Shown here piece by piece: positions 56,231 to 64,000 of a stretch of DNA of 64,000 nt. The first letter of the stretch is position 1, and every line of letters starts with the position of its first letter. Location of the stretch: the NCBI GenBank assembly GCA_950295325.1, contig OX485809.1, positions 3,040,001 to 3,104,000 on the forward strand, written 5' to 3'. Source of the stretch: Polytrichum commune (taxonomy: Eukaryota; Streptophyta; Polytrichopsida; Polytrichales; Polytrichaceae). The notes beneath the pieces were generated by a model. The model was not told where the DNA came from. It saw only the letters and a program-made list of their open reading frames with translations, and searched no databases. The translations under genes and the position numbers were made by a program.

Positions 56231-56817
56231 GGTGTGCGGCCACCTTTCGGCACTCAAACTGAGGAAATACGACTTTGGCAAGACACTGCTCTGTAGGCAT
56301 TGAGCTTCGAATGTGTGCAGAGCGCATTATATTGGTTGACAAACAGGTCTGTATTAATCACTTTGACCTCTACCCATTTTTTGTGAACTTAGAATTGCTG
56401 TATGCTTAGCCAGGGGTGTGGTAATTGCGCGTACGTAACTTATGCTTAGATTCGATGTTTTACGGAATGAAATCGTGTAGATCTCTTTCAGCCTGTAAGA
56501 CACTCTTTCATCATGTTAAGGTAGTTGTGTGGTGGCATCAGCTTTTAACAGTTGCCCTGTTATGTAAACAAAATATAGCAAGCAGTGATCAGATGCACCT
56601 GAGGTTACAGTGGAGTTCCACAATAGTGAATTGAAAAATGGTTTCTGTCAAGAAGGATGATTGATTCCTGTGCTCTATTACTTTTTGGACTTGTGCAGCC
56701 ACTTTTTAGTTCTTCAGTTCTTGTTGATCTTGTGCGCCCTGATGGATCATTAGCCATCTCAGTCATGGAAGTGAGACAATGGCTGCAGAACTGGCCCATG
56801 AAATAATGGGGATACAG
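56231..56817 (+). pseudogene. SMG9: SMG9-like gene, two further exons
   Basis: Exon 56,231-56,346 encodes GVRPPFGTQTEEIRL and, after a two-base frame loss, ARHCSVGIELRMCAERIILV then DKQ, ending CAG|GTCTGT. Exon 56,699-56,817 (acceptor TTGTGCAG) encodes PLFSSSVLVDLVRPDGSLAI then, one base shifted, ETMAAELAHEIMGIQ, ending CAG|GTACAC. These follow the order of the SMG9 G-like domain after the P-loop exon at 36,030 on the same strand. The next expected exon was not found; a MITE end follows at 56,903. Two more indels make this copy non-functional as read. Confidence 0.75.
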
Positions 56818-58002
56818 GTACACTTATAATTCTATTAACCGGTGACTACTGAAATCAAAGCACTTTTCTACATTGCTAGGCAGTGATGAAGAGCTAGGCT
56901 AAGGGCCGCTTCACACTATGGTGGAGAAGTGCACCGGTCGGTCAAGAATTTTCGCCCAAGACATGGTTGTTTAAGGCGAGGGATGGTATGCCGGAGAAGA
57001 TGAAAAGAAAAGAAAATAATTCCTTAAGAAGTCTTGACCAACCATAATGTAACCACCTAGAGGAGAAGTGTATTGGACAATTTCACCAAGAGGAGAAGTC
57101 CACCGGACTACTTCACAAAATGGTCAAAGCTGGCCATAGTAGAAACCTTACTTGGGAACCACTTGGAAACTTCACTTATTGTTAGGAACTTAATGGTAAG
57201 TAGGGTTACTAGTGTAGAATGGACATGGTTAGGGTGAGAGTGGCCTCCTGCCTAGTATGTTGCCTTGTACACGGGTGATATAGTATCACCAATATCTTGA
57301 TGCTAAACGTCATGCATCATTATTGTCTAGTTTCTTATTAGAGAACTCTTTATATTTTGGTGTTAATGAAATTATTAGTTTCCAAAAGTTAAATGGGAAT
57401 TTATATAAGATGACAGTTGCTAACTTGGGTAGACAACACCAAAGATCTTTGGACTCTTATTTTTTAAGAGTTCTTGAGAATATTTGTAATTGTTTTGGAG
57501 TTATAAGTTATTATTTCATACCATCTATATTGCTTAAACTCGTTGTATATATTTTTAAGCTCATATTACTTATGTCTTCATATTCCCTCAATAATATGAC
57601 AACTTTACGTCATTTTTCATATTAATGAAGACGACAACTCGATAATATGACTTTTTTGTATTTCCCCAAAGTGTCATACTAAAGAGGGAGAAGAATAGTG
57701 CAAAGATTTCTCTCGGGCCATCACACCCCCTTACGTTTCATAACCACGTGCGATAAAAGTTTGCTACCCTATATTATATGCCATTTTTAATTTTAAAATG
57801 TGATATTTTTTCTTCATATGCATAACCATTGATAATATCTTTTGTATATTTATTGAAATTTTTAGGCATCTTAATTTTTGTAGAAATTTTTTCAATTCAA
57901 TTTTGCGTCATTCTAGTTAGGAACAATATGTTTAAAATCATCAAATTTGGTTACTATTTTTTACTATGTATATCTACTCATGAAAAACAATGATAAAATT
58001 TT
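56818..58002. other. gene-free DNA with a MITE end
   Basis: At 56,903 TAA is followed by GGGCCGCTTCACAC, resembling the 14.1-kb Harbinger-type MITE end. No matching right end was found nearby, so it is a partial copy. A 100-codon frame (57,323-57,625) is unidentified. Confidence 0.45.
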
Positions 58003-58498
58003 GACCCATTTCACACGGGGTCCCAAGTCCTAAGTGCCAAGTCCCTTGAGGTCAATTTGTGCAATCTTAGCCGTTGAGAGCATGGAGTTTGGGACTTACC
58101 ACTTCACATGGGTCCCAAGTCCTAAGTCCCAAGTCAGTTGAGGTCAATCTGTGCAATCTTAGGCGTTGAGAGCATAGAGGTTGGGACTTACCACTTCACA
58201 CGGGATCCTAAGTCCTAAGTCCCAAGTATGACATGGATGCCCACATGGCAACACTTTTTGGAGGTGAGGCTTGGGACTTGGGTTGAGAGTTGGGTCGAGC
58301 AAGAAGCTAGACCCAACTCTCAACACAAGTCCCGTGAATATTTTTGCATAGAATAATCAAGATCTGGCTTAAATGATAATTAACTATATTTTAATGGTTT
58401 CTTGAGGCTCAAAAGTTAGGACTTGGCCTTCATGTTGGGACTTGCTGACATGAATGGGACTTGGCAGTTGGAACTTGGAACCCCATGTGAATCGGCCC
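58003..58498. mobile_element. Harbinger-type MITE relative with internal duplication
   Basis: The right end CATGTGAATCGGCCC and the diverged left end GACCCATTTCACACGGGG pair as inverted repeats of the 14.1-kb family. The interior repeats a unit containing CCAAGTCCTAAGTCCCAAGT about three times. No matching target duplication remains. Confidence 0.65.
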
Positions 58499-58657
58499 TG
58501 ATTTAAGGTTAAGTTTGGACCTAAAATGGACATGAGAAAGATGTTCAAATGAACTCCAAAAATTGAGAGGCAAATGACTGTGGACACAATTTGGATTTGC
58601 TAATCATCTTGCACTAATTGAGTGATTCATATCCTACGAGAAGTGGGTGCCCACCTA
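58499..58657. repeat. dispersed repeat family R1 fragment
   Basis: Resembles the tails of the copies at 5.8 and 13.8 kb (TTCATATCCTACGAGAAGTGG). It ends at the LINE target duplication. Confidence 0.5.
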
Positions 58658-58671
58658 GAATCTCTCTCAAA

Positions 58672-61655
58672 ATAATAATAATAATAATAATAATAATAAC
58701 GCCAGTATTATATACCGGCATGAATGCGAGCCCGTTAGCCCTGTATTGATCACGGTGTCCCGTGATGTAATATAGGGCGTTATGCCTCCTTTGGGAGGTG
58801 GGCTCTTGTTTCCATATTATATTAGTTAGTTTTAGTTAGGGTGGGGGGACCGGGGTTTGTTTGTTATCAAGTTTTCTTTTGTTTAGAACTAGGTATGTGA
58901 GGTATTTAATGGCGTTTTCGTGTATTTTCTTCATGAGGGATTTAATGTTGTGTTTTGGGATTTTAAGTTTGGTTAGTTTTTCTATGGAATGTTCGTGTAT
59001 AGCTCCTCTTACTCCGGCTGTGATGGTAATTAGGGGGTTGACTTTCCAGCCGATGTTTTGTATGTTGTTGATTAGTGGGTCATATTTGGTGTGTTTGTGG
59101 GTGAGGGCTCCGTCCGGGAATCTGTCATGGCAGTATGTGAACTCAATAAATTGGATTGTGTGGTTGGGAGAGGGTAGGATGGGGGTGGGTGATTGGTTTT
59201 GGGCTCCTATAATGCATAGTATGTCGGGTTTTAGCTAGGCTGGGCATTGGCATTTCGTTTGTGAGCATGTGCATGCTAAGAGCCAGTCTGGTACTGTGTG
59301 ATCTTGCGGTTGATTGTTGTGGTTACCCGCATTGACCAATGTAAAAAACCTTGTGTTGTTGTTGGCTTGTAGTGTTTGGGTGATCAGGTGGACTGCCTTG
59401 TTGTGTCTTGCAATTCTTAGTCCTTTTAAGTACGGGTGTTCGCATGTGGATAGTAGGTGGGGCCATGTGTCCCTGTCATTTCTTTGGCATAATGTGCAGT
59501 TAGGGTTCTGGAATTGGAGGGGCCAGAATATATGTTTTCTATGGTTGCCCATATATTGTGCATATCTAAATTTTAGAGTTTGGGTAATTTGTGTGTCGGG
59601 GACCTGTTTGCTTTTCCAAAAGTGGTTGGAAAGTTTTTGGTTGATTTGTTTATTTGATATCCATTTGTCGACGTAAGGGTATTTTTGGATGGCTAATGCG
59701 CATTCACGGTTTTCGTGCTCTCTAGTTATAAATGTGCGAAGGTTTCGGATTGCTCCGTCGTGTGTGCCAATTGGGCAGCTTGCTAACCAATATGGGGTTG
59801 TGCGGGCTATGTGTATCTGTGGTGTGGTGTCGGGTTTGTCATTAAGTGTTCCCATATTTGCTAATGTATCTGCCATTTCATTGCCACTAATGCCTGTGTG
59901 CGCTCGTACCTTATGTATGTGGACCATGTGTGGGGTCCAATATATTTGGTTGATAATGGCTGCGATAAGAAGTTTGTCCGGGTGGTGGTGTTGGGATGTT
60001 GGGTGTTGTATATGGTTATTAATTAAGTATATGCTATTGAGGCTGTCTGTAAATATATGGGTGTCTCTTTGGGTGATTTGTATGGTTTTGATGGCTATGA
60101 GAATTGCATTTAGTTCGGCTCTTAAGATGTTTTGGTATCCGGGTAATCTTTCGGATATTTGGGTGTTGTTGTTGGGGCTATATACTCCCGAGCCTGCGGT
60201 GTTGCCCACTATTTGTCCCTCGGAGTTTTTGGATGGTGGGATGAATGATCCATCTGTGTATATGCACGCTTGCGGGTCGTATTTAAGGGGGTGGATGTGG
60301 TGATATGTGAGGGGTAGGGGTGTGGTGGTGGTGTTGGGGGAGGGGGGGATTATTACGTGGGGGGTGTTTTGCCACTTGTTGGAGAATTTAACTTTATAGT
60401 GTGCATGGGTGGGTTGTATGTGGTGTGTTTCTATATGTGTGTTGGTTAATCTTTTTAGTATGTTTTGTAGTTCTTGTGCTGACCTTGGGTTTGGTGTTAT
60501 TGTTGTTCGGTTATGTATGCAGATGATGGACGTAAGTGATGGTTCAATGTATTGATAATATTTGGGCCATTCTGGTGTGGGGTTATATTGGATGCTATGT
60601 GGTGGGATGGTTACTATTGTGTGTATGTCTGGGTGGTTGTTGAGTGGTATTTTTTGTGGTGTCCAATCGGTGTGATTGATTATTAGTATGGTAATGGTAT
60701 TTGTGTCTTCTTTGGCTGCCATTCTAGCCCAATGTATGGCCTCGACGGTTGTGTTATGGTCAGTGGGGAATGCTAGGCCTATGCCATTCCATTTAGAGGA
60801 GTGGGCATGTCCTAGTGAGCCAAATATTATGTCTCGGGTGTGTGGTGAGTTGTATTGTGTGAGTTGGGTAGGACATGTGAGTGGGGATGAGTAGTAGGAG
60901 TGTGTAATGTTAAATGTTTCTATGAGGAGGTTAGTTATATCCGGGTGTAGTGTATGGTGTTGGTTTTGGGATTGGATGGTTTTTGGCTTTTTCTTAGGTA
61001 GTATGGATATGTATCTTTGCATGAGCCATATTATTTCAGTCTCAAAGTCTTGTGGGGGCGGTTGTAGGAAGTTGGTTATGTGCGGTTGGTTGTTATGGTT
61101 AAATTGGTTCCATAGCCAATGTAATCGTTCCGTGGTGATTGTGGCTATGTATTTCCCATTTTGGTCGTATATGTTGGATTCAAGGTTGTGTATTTGTATG
61201 GTGGGTTTATTACTAAGGATGTCTTTGTCCGGGTTGCATTCTTGTATGTTGGTGTGTAGGTTGGTGATATTGAGGGGGGGGGGGGGGCGTATGTATTTTT
61301 TGTCTTTTGTTTGTGTGTGAGTGGTGTGGGTGGCGTATTCTTGAATGGCTAGTTGTTCCGTTGTTTTGTTATGGAATTGTGTAATGCGTAGTAAGTTATG
61401 GTCTAGTAGGATGTTGTCGGGGTGTAGGAGGTCCGTCTCCTTTCGCCATTGTAGTGTGGGTCCTTGTGGGTTTAGCCATTGACATAGGTATTGTTTTGTG
61501 ATGGCTTGTGCTCCCCATTTGTCTTTTCTTGTGGAGGTTTTGTCTTTGATTATGGCGTGGATTGCCCGTCCGAGGGTGTGTTGGGGGAGGGGGGGGATAG
61601 GGGGGATAGGGGGGAGTGTTATGTTTGTGGGTGTTTGTTGTGGTAGGTGGGTGTG
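58672..61655 (-). mobile_element. 5'-truncated non-LTR retrotransposon (LINE)
   Basis: A 14-bp target duplication GAATCTCTCNCAAA (58,658-58,671 and 61,656-61,669, one mismatch) bounds 2984 bp. At the 3' end on the minus strand lies a (ATT)n tail of about nine units (58,672-58,699). Inside is one long frame with an RNase H domain and a terminal zinc-binding segment. No endonuclease or RT is present, so the copy is 5'-truncated, the usual outcome of target-primed reverse transcription. The strand is strongly biased (C/A on the minus strand). Confidence 0.9.
59235..61655 (-). pseudogene. LINE pol C-terminal part with RNase H
   Basis: The frame is open from 61,751 to 59,235, but sequence above 61,655 is flanking DNA, so its first ATG is not the true start. 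Counted from 61,751, residues about 495-630 form an RNase H: YTDGSF (500), LRAELNAI (546), IFTDSLNSI (569), and HTGISGNEMAD (618-628). CTLCQRNDRDTWPHLLSTC (752-770) is a C2HC-type zinc segment near the C-terminus, common in LINE pol proteins. Residues about 305-415 form an extra alternating alpha/beta segment (RDIIFGSLG, TITILIINH, IVTIPPHSIQY) that I cannot assign. The residue mix (Thr, His, Asn, Gln, Pro) reflects the C/A bias. RT is missing, so it cannot move by itself. Confidence 0.88.
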
Positions 61656-61669
61656 GAATCTCTCCCAAA

Positions 61670-62328
61670 CATATAAACCCACCTTCCACTTCATCAACCA
61701 CTGGCCAAATGACCCAAATTTCCTCCAAAAATCCCCTCCCAAAGCTCCCATATATTATCAAAGATCCTGCCCATACTTCCACTCCATGATGCAGCGCAAA
61801 TCCCAAGAAAGCCCAAAACAAACTGGCCAACATTGCAAAGACATCAACCTTGACAGAAAGTAAAGCGAATTAGTTGACTTGCGTGCGTGAACTCAAGCTT
61901 AAACGAGAGCAAAAGCAGAGAACGCGAAACCCTAGGCGCTCGGTAAGGTGGGGAAGATGACCAGTAACTACATCCCAATGTTTCATCCATCCTCCCACTT
62001 ACATCGAACGCTTTTCTGTCCCGGTCACGGGTCACACGGTGTGTAAAAACGGCCTTAACCATGACACATCTCGTATTTCCAGGAAAATCCAGGTGTCCTG
62101 ATACGATTGGTTGGGCGTCGTTGCTAACGAATGGCGATGCGCCACGCGTACCTTGTGACGACAACCCCCTTTCTCCGGACCCCGTTCACTCATCGACTCG
62201 TCCGGATCGCCGCATCGACTCCGTTAGTCGCAAGCTCCCCGCATTCATGCATCGAGCTCGCATTGCATTGCGTTGCATTGATTTGTTCTGTGTTGCCGGA
62301 AGCTGGTGGTGGGTTTGTTGAGGAAGTT
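61670..62328 (+). promoter_or_regulatory. upstream region of SEC61 gamma
   Basis: About 650 bp between the LINE and the SEC61 gamma ATG. A telo-box lies at 61,927. There is no clear TATA box, fitting a housekeeping promoter. The stretch nearest the LINE (61,670-61,860) is of unknown origin. Confidence 0.5.
61927..61934. promoter_or_regulatory. telo-box AAACCCTA
   Basis: This 8-mer is a known promoter element of plant ribosomal-protein and other housekeeping genes. Here it lies about 400 bp before the SEC61 gamma start codon. A single 8-mer may be chance. Confidence 0.4.
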
Positions 62329-62974
62329 ATGGAGGCCGTAGATTCAGTGGTGCGGCCCGTGAAGGAGTTCGCCAAAGACAGCATCCGCCTTGTGAAGAGA
62401 TGCCACAAGCCAGATCGTAGAGGTATTTTCAACATTTCCACAATTCCTTTGTTCTTCATGATGTTGTAACCCGGATGGCATTGTTAGCCTGTCTCGATGT
62501 CCAGCTTCGGTTTCAAGTGGTTTGTGAGGATTGTAGGGTCATTGGGCTTGTGTTGAACAAAGAAGTAAAGCTCAATTTGGCCAGATCGGGAGAACTACGG
62601 ATTGATGTTGGTTGCATGTTATTACTTTTTTCTATTTACTTTGCTTATTTGTTCATGATGTTGTAACCCGGATGGCATTGGTAGGCTGTCTTGGTGGTCT
62701 CCAGCTTCGGTTACAAGTGGTGTAGGAGGATTCTAGGGTTATTGGGTTTGTGTATCCCGTTTGTGTGTTGAACAAAGGTATGAAGCCCAATTTGGCCAGA
62801 TCGGGAAAATAATGGTTTGATGTTGTTTTGATGTTATTACTCGTTGCTTGATGGACAGAATTCTCAAAGGTGTCGATTAGGACAGCGCTGGGATTTGTGG
62901 TGATGGGCTTCATCGGGTTTTTTGTTAAACTCATCTTCATTCCCATCAACAACATCATCGTCGGCTCTGGATAG
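62329..62974 (+). CDS. SEC61G: SEC61 gamma, protein translocon subunit
   Basis: Two exons, 62,329-62,422 and 62,859-62,974, joined across a GT/AG intron of 436 bp, give a 69-residue protein, the usual family length. Exon 1 encodes [20 protein letters not shown] and KPDR; exon 2 encodes [20 protein letters not shown] and NNIIVGSG. The protein is a single-pass, tail-anchored membrane protein of the ER. Its cytosolic amphipathic helix and one transmembrane helix ([19 protein letters not shown]) clamp the SEC61 alpha channel during co-translational translocation. The start is the first ATG in the family-conserved context, and the intron splits the Glu codon of EF. All conserved residues expected are present and there is no frame damage. 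It is the only clearly intact host gene in the window. Confidence 0.95.
62457..62850 (+). repeat. tandem duplication inside the SEC61 gamma intron
   Basis: Two copies, period 197 bp, begin with CATGATGTTGTAACCCGGAT at 62,457 and 62,654 and share most of the following text. They fill nearly the whole intron. The branch and acceptor region are in the second copy, so the first carries a redundant set of splice-like signals. Confidence 0.88.
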
Positions 62975-64000
62975 TCGGAGTCTCGGTGAGTTTTGTTTTT
63001 GTGGCCATGATTCGGTCAATGTGCTTTGATAGGGTCATCATCGCACAATGGAGGGTCGTTGCATTGGTGTCTAAGGTAGACGAGCCTACTACAGTTGCTT
63101 CCAGGAGGTTTGGTCTCTTCTGATTTGTAATATATTCTGGAAAAACTTTCAGTGGAAGAGCAACTCTTTGTACGAGTCCATGCCATAAGAATGAGATTAT
63201 GGTGACTAAACATCGATTTATGATGAATTGTCAAAGAGAAAATATCTGATCCTCAAGTGGTTACATAGGTGTGACTGAAGCGGTTAGTGTTGAGTGGGTG
63301 TTGAGCATTGAATTTTTGGCTATCCTAACGGATGAGCCGGTGCACATATCCTTAGAAGAATACTAGAGGTGTTCGTTTTAAGAGGATAATGAACCATGTT
63401 GAACCCAAGAGTGGGTGTTTGAAGAAAACCTGTGTACCTTACATGCTATAGTTCATCAGCTGGGTTGTGTAACCTATCGAAATGATAATGCCACAAGATA
63501 GTGTTTTCGAAGGATATGGCTACCTATTTGTCTCCACCTTCATGATGTTGCTTGTTTTTAAGAAAACTATTCCTTAAAGGACCAAGGGGTTCAATCTACG
63601 GCCATATACACAATTTATACGAGCCTTACCAAGTCTAAAAATTATACTTTTCATTTTTGGGAGTTTCATACTTTAGTTTATACATTTTGTTGAGAAAATG
63701 AAAATATACTCCCATGGTACATTGATGATCAAAATACTAGGTACGTATTTGCATCCAAGGGCACATATGCTGTGTATGTGAACCCAAATCTGCAATAACA
63801 TCAAGGCATAGGTCCAGATTGCGCCTCTCAGACACTTGGGGTTGACCTCCTTTTCAGTCAAGCTCTCGAGGTTTTAGTGACAGGACCAAGAGATGCAGCA
63901 ATTTGTGTCGAGAGTTTGTTTTTTTGACACCGTTTGATTTGATTGTTCTCAACTTTTTCTACTTTGTCCAATTCTTGTTGAGCACAATGTTGCGAGGCAA
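62975..64000. other. downstream region of SEC61 gamma, no gene recognised
   Basis: The first 100-200 bp should hold the SEC61 gamma 3' untranslated region; no clear AATAAA signal was seen close to the stop. No other gene or bounded repeat is recognised up to the window edge. Confidence 0.5.

Noticed and set aside
59314-61320. Plus-strand frames of 120, 204 and 137 codons
   Set aside because: They are the complement of the LINE ORF; the G/T-rich strand has few stops, giving Val/Cys/Trp-rich nonsense.
1-64000. CRISPR arrays, bacterial operons or phage genes
   Set aside because: No regularly spaced repeats, ribosome-binding sites or prokaryotic gene packing; introns and plant retrotransposons show a eukaryotic nuclear genome.

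Overview
The window looks like nuclear DNA of a green-lineage eukaryote (a streptophyte). It is gene-poor and loaded with transposable elements. The evidence is plant-type retrotransposons primed by initiator-Met tRNA, a telo-box upstream of the one intact gene, GT/AG introns, and exons of plant housekeeping proteins (SMG9-like, FG-GAP repeat protein, SEC61 gamma). Exons of methylmalonyl-CoA epimerase, rare in flowering plants as far as I know, lean towards a charophyte alga or an early-diverging plant. That placement is inference; the species cannot be fixed from sequence alone.

1-23 kb: no recognisable gene. It holds decayed repeats and several well-delimited non-autonomous transposons: two tRNA-derived SINE copies with intact target duplications (4.1 and 15.3 kb), two Harbinger/Tourist-type MITEs with TAA duplications (6.9 and 14.1 kb), one hAT-type MITE with an 8-bp duplication (19.0 kb), and a 142-bp-arm hairpin (10.8 kb). 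21.8-29 kb: very A+T-rich DNA interrupted by a 5' Gypsy fragment (primer site, gag, protease) and a 2-kb non-coding island. 29-31.7 kb: a dead Copia pol fragment ending in a 3' LTR. 31.7-36 kb: a CCGG-rich gag-like retroelement without pol.

36.15-56.07 kb: the most unusual part. A 19.9-kb segment is bounded by 31-bp perfect terminal inverted repeats and splits an SMG9-like gene at or next to a splice donor. It contains a decayed CACTA-type (Tnp2-like) transposase, a WW-domain ORF, a 393-residue acidic ORF, and exons of several host genes with their introns (FG-GAP repeat protein, a DCN1-like protein, methylmalonyl-CoA epimerase). A 6.07-kb Copia element is nested inside it, and a hAT MITE is nested inside the Copia. 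I read it as a giant gene-capturing CACTA-like transposon. The Copia has 337-bp LTRs about 99% identical and a primer site matching the anticodon half of tRNA-iMet, as in Drosophila copia.

56-64 kb: the rest of the SMG9-like gene (frame-broken), MITE debris, a 5'-truncated non-LTR retrotransposon with an RNase H domain and a target duplication (58.67-61.66 kb), and an intact two-exon SEC61 gamma gene (62.33-62.97 kb), the only gene here that appears complete. Most other coding segments carry stops or 1-2 nt indels, which may be real decay or uncorrected sequence error.
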